Of a DNA stretch of 64,000 bases, positions 27,199 to 36,580 are shown piece by piece (positions within the stretch are counted from its first letter, which is position 1; each line of letters opens with the position of its first letter). The DNA is taken from positions 806,001 through 870,000 of the forward strand of contig NZ_JAPKNJ010000001.1 in NCBI RefSeq assembly GCF_026343945.1, in the 5' to 3' direction. Under the pieces are notes generated by a model. The model was not told the DNA's origin. It saw only the letters and a program-made list of their open reading frames with translations, and searched no databases. The DNA comes from Kaistia algarum (lineage in GTDB: Bacteria; Pseudomonadota; Alphaproteobacteria; Rhizobiales; Kaistiaceae). The position numbers and the translations under genes are program-made.

Positions 27199-29544
27199 AT
27201 GCGATCTTCCACGCGGCCTCCCTTTTCGAACGACGGCAACGATCCCGACCGGAACCGTTCTGCTTCGCCGGGCGATCGACCGCTGGAGCGAGGGAATCCG
27301 AAGCCGCAAGCCGCCGCGGCGACGCCGAATCCCACCCGAATCGAGCCATCGCTTTCGGACGCCATCGAAGCCGCCACGCTCGATACCGTGCCGAGCTGGC
27401 TGCGCCCCTTCACCTATACGCCGACGACCCGCTTCACGCGGACGCCCGACTATCTGATGCGCCCGCGCGCAGCCGAATCGGAGCCGGAAGGACGACCGGC
27501 CGTCGCTGCCCAGCCGGCGACGACCGAGGCCGAGCCTCGCGCCGCGCAGCCCAGGACGGCGCCACCGGTAGCGGTTCAGCCGGTTCCCCCGCCGGCCGCC
27601 GCGGTGCAGGCTCCTGCTATCCAACCGCCGGCAGCACAGCCGGCGGGTCCGACACCGCCGATCAGCGTGCAGAAGGTCGCCCGCATGATCCGCACAGATG
27701 TCGTCGCGCCACCGCCGCGCAACATCGTCAAGGACGAGCGACGGCCCTTGTCGCCGATCGAGCAGCGCCGCGCCGCAGCGCGTGCGGCCGCGGCCGAAGC
27801 AGAAATCCGCGATCGCGAGATGGCCGCGCCCAGCATCCTGCCGATCGAGGCACCATTGCGCGCCTCGGTCCGCGTCTCGTTCGACTGGCCCGTCGCCGAC
27901 GCACCGGAGCCTCGCACGGTGGCGCCAGCGGCTGCAGCGCATGCCGCCGAGGTCGCGCCGACACCGGTAAACGAGAGCCTGCCGCCGCGCCAGGAGCGCG
28001 TGCGCGGCGCTTCGGACGAATATGAATTTCCGCCGCTCGAGCTTCTGGCCGAGCCGCCGGAGGTCGAGCCCGACTTCGAGCTCTCGGAGGAGTTTCTCAA
28101 CAAGAACTCCGTGACGCTGCAGCAGACCCTGCGCGATTTCGGCATTCGCGGCGAGATCATCGACGCCAATCCGGGGCCGGTCGTTACGCTCTATGAACTG
28201 GAGCCGGCGCCGGGAACCAAGTCCTCGCGCGTCATCGCACTTTCCGGCGACATCGCCCGCTCGATGAGCGCGGTTTCGGCCCGCGTCGCCGTGGTCGAAG
28301 GTCGCAACGTCATCGGCATCGAACTGCCGAATGCCAAGCGCGAGACAGTCTGGCTGCGCGAATTGCTTTCAAGCCAGGAATTCGCAGCGGCGAAGGCCAA
28401 GCTCGGCCTTTGCCTCGGCAAGACAATTGGCGGCGAACCCGTGATCGCCGACCTCGCCAAGATGCCGCATCTGCTCGTCGCCGGGACGACCGGTTCCGGC
28501 AAGTCGGTGGCGATCAACACCATGATCCTCTCGCTGCTCTATCAGTACCAGCCCGAGGACTGCCGGCTGATCATGATCGACCCGAAGATGCTGGAACTCT
28601 CCGTCTATGACGGCATTCCGCATCTCCTGACCCCGGTCGTCACCGATCCGCGCAAGGCCGTCGTGGCGTTGAAATGGGCGGTGCGCGAGATGGAGGAGCG
28701 CTATCGCAAGATGTCGCGCCTCGGCGTCCGGAACATTGACGGCTTCAACGCCCGCGTTGCCGAGGCAGCCGAGCGCGACGAGGTGATCACGCGCCAGATC
28801 GCGACCGGCTTCGACAAGGAGACGGGCGACACGGTCTATGAGGAAGAGGTCATGGACCTCTCCCGCCTGCCCTATATTGTCGTCATCGTCGACGAGATGG
28901 CCGATCTGATGATGGTCGCCGGCAAGGACATCGAAGGCGCGATCCAGCGCCTCGCCCAGATGGCCCGCGCCGCCGGCATCCACATCGTCATGGCAACGCA
29001 GCGCCCCTCGGTCGATGTCATCACCGGCACGATCAAGGCCAACTTCCCGACGCGCATCTCCTTCCAGGTGACCTCGAAGATCGACAGCCGCACCATTCTC
29101 GGCGAAATGGGCGCCGAGCAGCTGCTCGGCCAGGGCGACATGCTCTACATGGCCGGCGGCGGCCGCATCACCCGCGTGCATGGCCCGTTCGTCTCGGATC
29201 ACGAAGTCGAGCAGGTCGTCGCGCATCTGAAGCTGCAGGCGCGGCCGGAATATCTCGACGAGGTCACGCACGACGAGGAGGATTCCCCGGCTCCGGCGCC
29301 GGCGGCATCCGAAGAAGGCGCCGTGTTCGACAAAGGTTCCTTCGGCGACGACAGCGGCGATCTCTACGATCAGGCGGTCTCGATCGTCCTGCGCGACCGC
29401 AAGGCCTCGACCTCCTACATCCAGCGCCGCCTCCAGATCGGCTACAACAAGGCCGCATCGATCATGGAACGCATGGAGCAGGAAGGCATTGTCGGCGCAG
29501 CCAACCATGCGGGGAAACGCGAAATCTTCCGCGACAACCGATAG
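27199..29544 (+). CDS. ftsK: FtsK/SpoIIIE-type DNA translocase lacking the membrane domain
   Basis: A 781-residue ATPase. About 1-270 is Pro/Ala-rich and disordered with no membrane helices, which is unusual because division FtsK has four. The translocase alpha and beta parts follow, with Walker [13 protein letters not shown] (near 431), Walker [14 protein letters not shown], and [13 protein letters not shown]. The C-terminal gamma winged helix (about 715-778: [24 protein letters not shown]) reads polar motifs such as KOPS in other species. It would pump DNA toward dif in the cytoplasm. It may be a second, soluble paralogue of a membrane-bound FtsK elsewhere. It appears monocistronic. Confidence 0.9.
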   Translation: MRSSTRPPFSNDGNDPDRNRSASPGDRPLERGNPKPQAAAATPNPTRIEPSLSDAIEAATLDTVPSWLRPFTYTPTTRFTRTPDYLMRPRAAESEPEGRPAVAAQPATTEAEPRAAQPRTAPPVAVQPVPPPAAAVQAPAIQPPAAQPAGPTPPISVQKVARMIRTDVVAPPPRNIVKDERRPLSPIEQRRAAARAAAAEAEIRDREMAAPSILPIEAPLRASVRVSFDWPVADAPEPRTVAPAAAAHAAEVAPTPVNESLPPRQERVRGASDEYEFPPLELLAEPPEVEPDFELSEEFLNKNSVTLQQTLRDFGIRGEIIDANPGPVVTLYELEPAPGTKSSRVIALSGDIARSMSAVSARVAVVEGRNVIGIELPNAKRETVWLRELLSSQEFAAAKAKLGLCLGKTIGGEPVIADLAKMPHLLVAGTTGSGKSVAINTMILSLLYQYQPEDCRLIMIDPKMLELSVYDGIPHLLTPVVTDPRKAVVALKWAVREMEERYRKMSRLGVRNIDGFNARVAEAAERDEVITRQIATGFDKETGDTVYEEEVMDLSRLPYIVVIVDEMADLMMVAGKDIEGAIQRLAQMARAAGIHIVMATQRPSVDVITGTIKANFPTRISFQVTSKIDSRTILGEMGAEQLLGQGDMLYMAGGGRITRVHGPFVSDHEVEQVVAHLKLQARPEYLDEVTHDEEDSPAPAPAASEEGAVFDKGSFGDDSGDLYDQAVSIVLRDRKASTSYIQRRLQIGYNKAASIMERMEQEGIVGAANHAGKREIFRDNR

Positions 29545-29570
29545 TTATCGAACCCATCGTTTCAGTTTTC

Positions 29571-29604
29571 GTGGCGCCGCAGCATACCGATGCTGCGGCG
29601 CCAC
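29571..29604 (+). terminator. Strong stem-loop after ftsK
   Basis: A perfect 14-bp stem, GTGGCGCCGCAGCA with TGCTGCGGCGCCAC, encloses a 6-base loop 26 bases after the ftsK stop. Only a few T follow, so it may be a terminator or a 3-prime stabiliser. Confidence 0.6.
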
Positions 29605-29783
29605 ATTCGTTTACGTTGCCGGTTTGTGCGACTCGGCAGATGATCCGTGTGCGATTTGACTTCGATCATGAATCGATGGGGACAACTCGTCTACGTGGCT
29701 AGATACGCAGACTAGTTCGCCGGAGATCGCGCGGGGGATTTTCACGACGATACGCTGCTTCTGCCAGACAGTCGGGAGGGACC

Positions 29784-31490
29784 ATGGCAACTGCAACGAC
29801 TTCAAAAGGGACAGCCGATCGGGTGCGGCCGATGACGGCGGGCGAGAAGAAAGTGATCTTCGCCTCGTCGCTCGGCACGGTATTCGAGTGGTACGATTTC
29901 TATCTCTACGGCTCGCTTGCGACGATCATCGGCGCCCAGTTCTTCAGTCAATTCCCCAAGGCGACCGCCGACATTTTCGCGCTTCTCGCCTTCGCGGCCG
30001 GGTTCCTGGTACGCCCCTTCGGTGCGCTGGTATTTGGTCGGCTCGGCGATCTGGTGGGGCGAAAATATACTTTTCTGGTGACGATCCTGATCATGGGCCT
30101 TTCCACTTTCGTGGTCGGCCTGCTGCCGGGCTACAATTCGATCGGTGTCGCGGCCCCGATCATCCTGATCGCTGCCAGATTGCTGCAGGGCCTCGCGCTC
30201 GGCGGCGAATATGGCGGTGCGGCGACCTATGTCGCCGAGCACGCCCCGCAGGGCCGCCGCGGCTTCTACACGTCCTGGATCCAGACGACGGCGACGCTGG
30301 GACTCTTCCTTTCGCTTCTCGTCATCCTGTTCACGCGAACGCTCTTCGGCGAGGAGGCTTTCGCGTCGTTTGGCTGGCGCATCCCGTTCCTCGTTTCCGT
30401 TGTTCTGCTCGGAATCTCCCTCTGGATTCGCCTGCAGCTCAATGAGTCCCCGGCGTTCCTCAAGATGAAGGAAGACGGCACCGCCTCGAAGGCGCCGCTC
30501 AAGGAAGCCTTCGGGCAATGGTCGAATGCGAAGATCGCGCTGCTGGCCCTGCTGGGTCTCACCATGGGCCAGGGCGTCGTCTGGTACACGGGACAGTTCT
30601 ACGCGCTGTTCTTCATGCAATCGATCCTGAAGGTAGATGGCTATACGGCTAACCTTCTGATCGCGTGGTCCCTGATATTCGGCACCGGCTTCTTCGTTTT
30701 CTTCGGCTGGCTGTCCGATAAGATCGGCCGCAAGCCCATCATCATGGTGGGCTGTCTGATCGCAGCGATTACCTATATCCCGCTGTTCCAGATGATCACG
30801 ACGAAGGCCAATCCGGCGCTCGAAAAGGCTCTGGATACCGTTCAGGTCAGCGTCGTTGCCAACCCGGCCGAATGCGGCAAGCTGTTCAATCCCGTCGGCA
30901 CGCGGGTCTTCACCGCACCCTGCGATGTCTCGCGTGACTTCCTGGCCAAGAACTCCATCCGTTATACGACGACCGAGGCGCCGGCCGGCACGCCGGTCAA
31001 GATGGTCATCAACGGCCAGGAATTCCCGGCCTTCGATCCGGCCGGGCAGACCGACGTCAAGGCTGCCAAGGCGGCCTTTGACAAGACGATGCTGGCCGCC
31101 CTGCAGGCGGCCGGTTACCCGAAGGCCGGTGACGCCAGCATCATCAAGATGTCGAACCCGTTCGACATCTTCCGACCTCAGGTGGCATCGGTCATCGGGC
31201 TGCTGTTCATCCTGGTCCTGTACGTGACCATGGTCTATGGCCCGATCGCAGCGGCGCTGGTCGAGCTCTTCCCGACCCGAATACGCTACACGTCGATGTC
31301 CCTGCCCTATCATATCGGCAATGGCTGGTTCGGCGGACTGCTCCCGGCGACGGCCTTCGCCATGGTGGCACAGACTGGCGATATCTATTTCGGGCTCTGG
31401 TACCCGATCGTGATCGCCGCCGCCTGCTTCGTCATCGGTGTCCTGTTCATACCGGAGACGAAAAACCGGGACATCTACGCCGGCGACTGA
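29784..31490 (+). CDS. MFS transporter, metabolite:H+ symporter (MHS) family, with a large inserted loop
   Basis: A 568-residue inner-membrane transporter. The N-terminal motif GTVFEWYDFYLYGSLA and the GRLGDLVGRK loop are typical of MHS proteins (proline/betaine, ProP, citrate and dicarboxylate carriers). Most are about 430-450 residues; here a soluble stretch of roughly 105 residues (about 345-455), with two cysteines in ECGK and PCDV, separates helices in the second half. The start has GGGAGG upstream. A convergent hairpin follows. A near-match to an FNR box lies at 29656-29669 but is not convincing. Substrate unknown, probably a carboxylate or compatible solute. Confidence 0.85.
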   Translation: MATATTSKGTADRVRPMTAGEKKVIFASSLGTVFEWYDFYLYGSLATIIGAQFFSQFPKATADIFALLAFAAGFLVRPFGALVFGRLGDLVGRKYTFLVTILIMGLSTFVVGLLPGYNSIGVAAPIILIAARLLQGLALGGEYGGAATYVAEHAPQGRRGFYTSWIQTTATLGLFLSLLVILFTRTLFGEEAFASFGWRIPFLVSVVLLGISLWIRLQLNESPAFLKMKEDGTASKAPLKEAFGQWSNAKIALLALLGLTMGQGVVWYTGQFYALFFMQSILKVDGYTANLLIAWSLIFGTGFFVFFGWLSDKIGRKPIIMVGCLIAAITYIPLFQMITTKANPALEKALDTVQVSVVANPAECGKLFNPVGTRVFTAPCDVSRDFLAKNSIRYTTTEAPAGTPVKMVINGQEFPAFDPAGQTDVKAAKAAFDKTMLAALQAAGYPKAGDASIIKMSNPFDIFRPQVASVIGLLFILVLYVTMVYGPIAAALVELFPTRIRYTSMSLPYHIGNGWFGGLLPATAFAMVAQTGDIYFGLWYPIVIAAACFVIGVLFIPETKNRDIYAGD

Positions 31491-31514
31491 GACGCCACGC
31501 GTTGCGAAGATATC

Positions 31515-31540
31515 AGCGGGCCGCCTTCGGGTGGCCCGCT
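31515..31540. terminator. Bidirectional terminator with TTCG tetraloop
   Basis: AGCGGGCCGCC pairs with GGTGGCCCGCT (one G-T pair) around a stable TTCG loop. It sits exactly between two converging genes ending at 31490 and 31553. Confidence 0.65.
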
Positions 31541-31552
31541 CGATTCCGGGTC

Positions 31553-32590
31553 TCAGACGTTTTCCGAAACGTACAAGCCGAACGGCAGCAACACCGGCGG
31601 CTCTCCTTCGGTGGACGAGCGGATCGAATTCGCCATGATCGCCACCGTTGCCCTGGCGAGCTCGGGCACGGGCGTAGCGATTACCGCATCAATTACCTGG
31701 TCAATGAGCGCCAGCCTCGTCTCCGGGATGAGCTCATTGCAGACGGCCACGATGTGATGACCGGCCCTCGCCTCGCGCAGCGCCGAGACGAGCCCGGCCA
31801 TTCCGCCGCCGGCGACATAAATGCCCACGAGGTCCGGATTGCGCCGCAGCAGTTCCAGCGTTCCCTCATGCGCCAGCGCCGGCTCCTCCAGATTCGCGAA
31901 CGGCTCGAGCAGGCGGAATTCCGGCGCATGTTCGCGGAAATAGCTGCGAAAGCTGATCTCCGAGAGTTCGTGACCTATGAAGCGATGGCTGCCGACGAAG
32001 ATTCCGACCGGTCCGGGCCGTCGTGCGAGCTTAGAAATGACCCAGGCAGCGGTCCGACCGGACTTCCTGTGGTCGATACCGACATGGCCGAACGTCACGC
32101 CGCCCGACAGTTCGGACAGCATGGTGACGACCCTGACGCCTCTGGCGCCTAGCGAGGCGACCGCCGCGGCGACCTTTGGGTGATCGGCAGCAACCACTGC
32201 CACGGCATCGCAGCGGCCGCCGAGCGACAGGAGGCCAGCGGCAACCGTCTCGGCCGAGATATCGTCGACGAACTCGACCAGCGGTTTGCCACGAAAGGAG
32301 GGAAGCGCGCGCGCCGCCTCGACAAGCGCGGCCGCCAATTGCCGATAGAACGCGTCGCCCTTTCGCTGCAGCAGGAAGCCGAAGGTGCGGCTCTCGACCG
32401 TCTCCTCGATCCGCCGCCGCAGCAGGCCGGCGCCGTGATAGCCGATCGCCTCCGCGGCGGCGAGCACGCGCTCGGCCGTGTCGCGGCGCACCTCGGCGCG
32501 CCGGTTGAGGACGCGGTCAACCGTGGCAATGCCGACGCCGGCGGTCCGTGCGACGTCGGCGATCGTCGGACGCCTGGAACCTCGATCCAT
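31553..32590 (-). CDS. LacI-family transcriptional regulator (Moc-like cluster)
   Basis: A 345-residue regulator with the N-terminal helix-turn-helix RPTIADVARTAGVGIATVDRVLNRRAEV (about 6-33) and a sugar-binding-like sensor domain with GHVGIDHRKSGRTAAWVI. It resembles the LacI protein of the other catabolic operon in the window in both its recognition helix and its domain order. The ATG at 32590 is used here; a TTG at 32605 is possible. A palindrome overlaps this start, and a second lies upstream, consistent with autoregulation and control of the divergent mocD-mocE-reductase genes. The effector is unknown. Confidence 0.9.
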   Translation of the reverse strand: MDRGSRRPTIADVARTAGVGIATVDRVLNRRAEVRRDTAERVLAAAEAIGYHGAGLLRRRIEETVESRTFGFLLQRKGDAFYRQLAAALVEAARALPSFRGKPLVEFVDDISAETVAAGLLSLGGRCDAVAVVAADHPKVAAAVASLGARGVRVVTMLSELSGGVTFGHVGIDHRKSGRTAAWVISKLARRPGPVGIFVGSHRFIGHELSEISFRSYFREHAPEFRLLEPFANLEEPALAHEGTLELLRRNPDLVGIYVAGGGMAGLVSALREARAGHHIVAVCNELIPETRLALIDQVIDAVIATPVPELARATVAIMANSIRSSTEGEPPVLLPFGLYVSENV

Positions 32591-32648
32591 GATGGATTCT
32601 ATCAATCCCGCTTCTGTCTGCCTTGATCTGGCTTGATAGGTTCTATCA
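32590..32648. promoter_or_regulatory. Paired LacI-family operators before the mocD-like operon
   Basis: TGATAGGTTCTATCA (32634-32648) is a perfect 6-3-6 inverted repeat. TGATGGATTCTATCA (32590-32604) is a near copy that overlaps the regulator start. They share the TGAT..N3..ATCA frame of the operators at 25798-25833. Recognition is inferred. Confidence 0.7.
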
Positions 32649-32656
32649 CACCCCGA

Positions 32657-32685
32657 TTGAGTACAGGAGGATCACTGACTACACT
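32657..32685 (+). promoter_or_regulatory. Candidate sigma-70 promoter of the mocD-like operon
   Basis: TTGAGT (32657-32662), a 17-base spacer and TACACT (32680-32685) lie just downstream of the second operator and about 60 bases before the first start codon. The match is moderate. Confidence 0.4.
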
Positions 32686-32745
32686 TCCTCCAAACGAGAC
32701 CGACCGTCGATACGACGAGCCGGCAGAGGAAGGGATGGAGAATCA

Positions 32746-33825
32746 ATGGCCCAGCCGGCATTGCGCGATTATTCGCTGATAGGTCTCGATTCCCGCCGGG
32801 CGGTGGAGCGGGGCCTTGCGACCGCCGAATGGTACAAATGTCCGGTCGACCGCAAGACCATGAAGGAGTTCATGAAGCGCTCCGACGGCCCGGCGATCCG
32901 CGACACGCTGCTCTGGTTCGCCCTGCTGGCCGCCTCCGGCTTCGGCGGCTACTGGTTCTGGGGCACCTGGTGGGCCGTGCCGTTCTTCATCGTCTATGGC
33001 GTCCTCTACGGCTCGGCATCCGATTCACGCTGGCATGAATGCGGCCACGGCACCGCCTTCAAGACGCGATGGATGAACGACGCCGTCTATCAGATCGCCT
33101 GCTTCATGATCCTGCGCGAGCCGACGGTCTGGCGCTGGAGCCATACGCGCCACCACACCGACACGATCATCGTCGGCCGCGACCCGGAAATTGGCGTTCA
33201 GCGCCCGCCGGACATTCTCGGCATCCTCGTCCAGTTCTTTGCGGTCAAGAGCACCTGGGCGACGATGAAGAAGCTGTTCATCCATGCGACCGGACGGCTG
33301 ACCGAGGAAGAGAAGACGTTCATTCCGGAGTCCGAACAGCACAAGGTCTATGGCGTTGCCCGGATCTATCTCGCCATTTTCGCGGCCGTGATCGTCTGGT
33401 GCTTCGCGATCGGCAGCATCCTGCCGGCGATGTTCATCGGTCTTCCGACGCTCTATGGCTGCTTCATGGGGGTATTCTTCGGCCTGACGCAGCATGCCGG
33501 CCTCGACGAGGATGTGCTCGACCATCGGCTCAACAGCCGCACGGTCTACATGAACCCGGTATTCCGCTTCCTGTATCTCAACATGAACTACCATGTGGAG
33601 CACCACATGTTCCCCATGGTGCCCTATCACGCTCTGCCGAGGCTGCACGCGGCGATCAAGGCCGACTGCCCGCCGCCCTATACGAGTTGCTGGGACGCCT
33701 ACAAGGAAATCGTCCCCGCCTTGTTGCGGCAGCGTCGGGAGCCCGGCTGGTATGTGAAGCGCCCCCTCCCCGGCCATGTCGAGCCGCTCGGTTCGCCGCC
33801 GCCAGGGCTGATCGCCGCTGAATAG
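32746..33825 (+). CDS. mocD: MocD-like membrane di-iron oxygenase (fatty acid desaturase superfamily)
   Basis: A 359-residue integral membrane oxygenase with the three histidine boxes of the desaturase/hydroxylase superfamily: HECGH (97-101), HTRHH (133-137) and HVEHH (near 283-287). Hydrophobic pairs lie at about 55-90 and 205-250. It would hydroxylate or oxidatively demethylate a substrate using electrons from the Rieske ferredoxin and reductase encoded next. In rhizobia, MocD, MocE and MocF are reported to act on the rhizopine 3-O-methyl-scyllo-inosamine. The same three-gene order supports this family, but the substrate here is unproven. The ATG at 32746 is chosen because the longer frame runs through the promoter. 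Confidence 0.75.
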   Translation: MAQPALRDYSLIGLDSRRAVERGLATAEWYKCPVDRKTMKEFMKRSDGPAIRDTLLWFALLAASGFGGYWFWGTWWAVPFFIVYGVLYGSASDSRWHECGHGTAFKTRWMNDAVYQIACFMILREPTVWRWSHTRHHTDTIIVGRDPEIGVQRPPDILGILVQFFAVKSTWATMKKLFIHATGRLTEEEKTFIPESEQHKVYGVARIYLAIFAAVIVWCFAIGSILPAMFIGLPTLYGCFMGVFFGLTQHAGLDEDVLDHRLNSRTVYMNPVFRFLYLNMNYHVEHHMFPMVPYHALPRLHAAIKADCPPPYTSCWDAYKEIVPALLRQRREPGWYVKRPLPGHVEPLGSPPPGLIAAE

Positions 33826-33890
33826 CCCTATGCCGCCCCCGGCCCTGTTCGGGGTGCCGGCGCATCTTCGCGACAAACTCAAGGAATCCC

Positions 33891-34220
33891 ATGGCTGCCC
33901 CCACAGCATCGCAATGGATCGACGCCTGCGACCGCGACGATATCGACGAGGAGGACGTGATCCGCTTCGACCATGACGGCCGCACCTTCGCGCTCTATCG
34001 CTCGCCGGATGATGCCTACTTTGCCACGGACGGGCTCTGCACGCATGAGAAGGTCCATCTCGCCGATGGGCTGGTGATGGACAACATCATCGAATGCCCG
34101 AAGCACAATGGCCGCTTCGACTATCGCACGGGCGAGGCCAAGGGCGCGCCGGTCTGCGTCAACCTCAGAACCTATCCGGTCAAGGTCGAGGATGGCCGGG
34201 TTTGGATCGGCATCGATTGA
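33891..34220 (+). CDS. mocE: MocE-family Rieske [2Fe-2S] ferredoxin
   Basis: A 109-residue soluble Rieske protein. The cluster ligands are C50 and H52 (CTH) and C69 and H72 (CPKH) with the usual 16-residue spacer. It carries electrons from the FAD reductase to the MocD-like oxygenase. AAGGAA precedes the ATG. It is one transcript with its neighbours, 65 bases after the oxygenase and 34 bases before the reductase. The length and the HEKVHLADG segment match MocE-type ferredoxins rather than NirD or biphenyl-type ones. Confidence 0.88.
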   Translation: MAAPTASQWIDACDRDDIDEEDVIRFDHDGRTFALYRSPDDAYFATDGLCTHEKVHLADGLVMDNIIECPKHNGRFDYRTGEAKGAPVCVNLRTYPVKVEDGRVWIGID

Positions 34221-34254
34221 AGCACGGATCCCAGCCCTCCAACGCGGCGTCGTC

Positions 34255-35505
34255 ATGACCGGGAGAATGCTGATCATCGGTGCCGGCGAGGCTGGCGCCC
34301 GCGCGGCGATGGCGCTGCGCGAGAACGGCTTTGCCGGAACCGTCACCATCATCGGCGACGAGCCGCACCTGCCCTATGAGCGGCCGCCGCTTTCCAAGTC
34401 CGTTCTGGCTGCCGAGTCCGAGCCGGCGGCCCCGTTCATCCATACCGAGGCTCGCCTGGCGGAACAGGACATCGCCATTGTCCATGGAACCGAGGCCACC
34501 TCCATCGACCGCGCCGGCCACACCGTCACGACGGCGAACGGCGCGATCTTCCCCTATGACCGGCTTCTGCTGGCGACCGGCGCCAAGGCGCGGCGTCTGC
34601 GCCTCGACGGCGCGGGTCCCGACAATGTCCTCTATCTGCGCACCTTCAGGGAGGCGCTGGCGCTCCGCAGCCGCCTGATGCCCGGAAGCCGGCTCGTCCT
34701 GATCGGCGGCGGCTTCATCGGGCTCGAGCTTGCCGCGGCGGCGCGCCTGCGCGGCTGCGACGTCACGGTGATCGAGATGGCACCGCGCCTGCTCGCCCGC
34801 GCGGTACCGGCCGACATGGCCGCCCGGATCGCAGCCCGGCATGAGGCGGCCGGAGTGCGGCTGATCCTCGGTGCTGGCATCGAGCGGATCGAAGGCGACA
34901 TCACAGGTCACGCCGTCCTTCTCTCGGATGGGGAGCGCGTCCCGTGCGATGGCATCATCGCGGGCATCGGCGCCGTGCCCGAGACGGAGCTCGCCGAGGC
35001 GGCGGGGCTCGCGATCGAGAACGGGATCAAGGCCGACGAGCGCCTCCAGACCAGCGATCCCGACATCTTCGCTGCCGGCGATTGCTGCTCCTTCCCGCTC
35101 GCCCTCTATGGCGGCCGGCGCATCCGCCTTGAGGCATGGCGCAACGCGCAGGACCAGGGCAACCACGCCGCGCGATCCATGCTAGGCGCCAGCGAACCCT
35201 ATGACGCCGTACCCTGGTTCTGGTCGGACCAGTACGACCTCACGCTGCAGATCGCCGGTCTCCCCGACGAAGGCAGTGAAACGATCATCCGCGATCTTGG
35301 CGACTCAAGCGAAATACGCTTCCGTCTCGCCCCCGACGGCCGTCTGCTCGCGGCCAGCGCGATCGGGCCGAACGGCAAGATTGCGAAGGATATTCGGCTC
35401 GCGGAGATGATGATCGCGAGGCGGGCGAAGCCGGATCGGGGGGCGCTTGGGGATCCCAACGTGAAGCTGAAAACGTTGTTCCTAGCGCCTGCCGGTCAAT
35501 CCTGA
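34255..35505 (+). CDS. FAD-dependent ferredoxin reductase (MocF-like)
   Basis: A 416-residue NAD(P)H:ferredoxin reductase. It has the FAD motif GAGEAGARAA (about 8-17), the ERPPLSKS segment (about 42-49), the NAD motif GGGFIGLELAAA (near 150-161) and the second FAD contact DIFAAGDCCS. The C-terminal reductase domain includes WFWSDQYDLTLQIAG. It supplies electrons to the adjacent Rieske ferredoxin. The start at 34255 lacks a clear ribosome-binding site and may rely on translation from the upstream gene. Its last 10 bases overlap the end of the convergent FemAB-like gene. Confidence 0.88.
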   Translation: MTGRMLIIGAGEAGARAAMALRENGFAGTVTIIGDEPHLPYERPPLSKSVLAAESEPAAPFIHTEARLAEQDIAIVHGTEATSIDRAGHTVTTANGAIFPYDRLLLATGAKARRLRLDGAGPDNVLYLRTFREALALRSRLMPGSRLVLIGGGFIGLELAAAARLRGCDVTVIEMAPRLLARAVPADMAARIAARHEAAGVRLILGAGIERIEGDITGHAVLLSDGERVPCDGIIAGIGAVPETELAEAAGLAIENGIKADERLQTSDPDIFAAGDCCSFPLALYGGRRIRLEAWRNAQDQGNHAARSMLGASEPYDAVPWFWSDQYDLTLQIAGLPDEGSETIIRDLGDSSEIRFRLAPDGRLLAASAIGPNGKIAKDIRLAEMMIARRAKPDRGALGDPNVKLKTLFLAPAGQS

Positions 35506-36470
35506 CCCGCAAATTCGCCCTGCCTGTATCGAGGAAAATAGCCGTCGGCGATAGGCGAAATGCCTCCATTGAGCCGTAGGAATTCCGCCTCGCAAAGCAC
35601 CGCGCCACACAGATAGGTCGGAAGAACGCGAGTCGCCCAACCCGCTTTGAAATAGGCCAACCCGTTCGTTGCCGCACCGGCAGGAACCCCGCCTAACGTG
35701 AGAAATTTGGCGATCGGACGAAAATATTCGATCGCCGCCTGCATCAGCGGATAGGATACAGCTCGCTCATACCCCGCATCCGAATACGCTGACAAATGTG
35801 CGTAGACATTATCGCCGTCCTGGAAATACCAGTCGGATCCAAGCAAATCATTGTCGCGCCACGCTGAAAAAACCGTCAGACCCGGCACGCCCATCTGTCG
35901 CTCAAAGACATCGCGAGAGAACGTTCGAACATCAGTTATCTGTTTTCTATCGACCAAGAACTGATACAGCAGGACCCATCGATCTAGATAATCAGAATCC
36001 AAGCGCGAATTTTCTATACGAATATCATTTTCCCCACAGAAGGATCTGAGCTTTCTACGATGATGACGGCTGGGATAGGCCGAGTCCCCAGCTTTAAGAT
36101 CCACCACGTAATGCTCGTGCAGCAGCCGGACGATGTCGAACCCCTCAAGCAGATCGGGCAAGTCCGGTGCGGAAAATGGATCGGTGACGATGGTAGCGGA
36201 GACGAAAGATCCCTTTAGCGCACGAATATCGTCAGCGAGGCCGCTCCAATCCTGACAGCAGAAGATGGGGTAGACGCTGGCAAGATCCGCAAGGCCGGGT
36301 CCAACGGAGCGCGCGATCAGATGACCTCCTGATCGAGGCAAAGCGATGATCTCGGATGCCTCGCCAAAAGATCGCGCGTAGGAGTGGGAGCGGTACCCGA
36401 ATGCCTCGACCTGGTCACCGTCGCACATCTGTCCCACACATTCGCGCCAGGGGACCGACTGGTTTGCCAA
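35496..36470 (-). CDS. FemAB/GNAT-like acyl- or aminoacyltransferase (BioF2-like)
   Basis: A 324-residue protein with the GNAT-related fold used by FemAB and the BioF2-like (Acetyltransf_6) domain: RRKLRSF (about 137-143), then a segment like VFSAWRDNDLLGSDWYFQDGDNVYAHLSAYS (about 198-228) and a late LTLGGVPAG.NGLAYFKAGW motif. Such proteins add acyl or aminoacyl groups to sugars, peptidoglycan or exopolysaccharide. The start is a TTG at 36470 or the ATG at 36428. It closes the minus-strand glycan-type island, 110 bases after the formyltransferase, and is less GC-rich than the flanking genes. The acceptor is unknown. Confidence 0.65.
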   Translation of the reverse strand: MANQSVPWRECVGQMCDGDQVEAFGYRSHSYARSFGEASEIIALPRSGGHLIARSVGPGLADLASVYPIFCCQDWSGLADDIRALKGSFVSATIVTDPFSAPDLPDLLEGFDIVRLLHEHYVVDLKAGDSAYPSRHHRRKLRSFCGENDIRIENSRLDSDYLDRWVLLYQFLVDRKQITDVRTFSRDVFERQMGVPGLTVFSAWRDNDLLGSDWYFQDGDNVYAHLSAYSDAGYERAVSYPLMQAAIEYFRPIAKFLTLGGVPAGAATNGLAYFKAGWATRVLPTYLCGAVLCEAEFLRLNGGISPIADGYFPRYRQGEFAGQD

Positions 36471-36580
36471 ATTTACGGGTGAAGATACGCCTCGGCCGAC
36501 CCTTGAAACAGTGGCTATCGGCGATGCGGAAAGCGAGAAGACATTTCGTCGCCTTTCGGCAACTCGGCGCCTGATTATTG

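Noticed and set aside
29656..29669. FNR-like site TTGACTTCGATCAT before the MHS transporter
   Set aside because: It has two departures from TTGAT-N4-ATCAA and no supporting context; kept out of the feature list.
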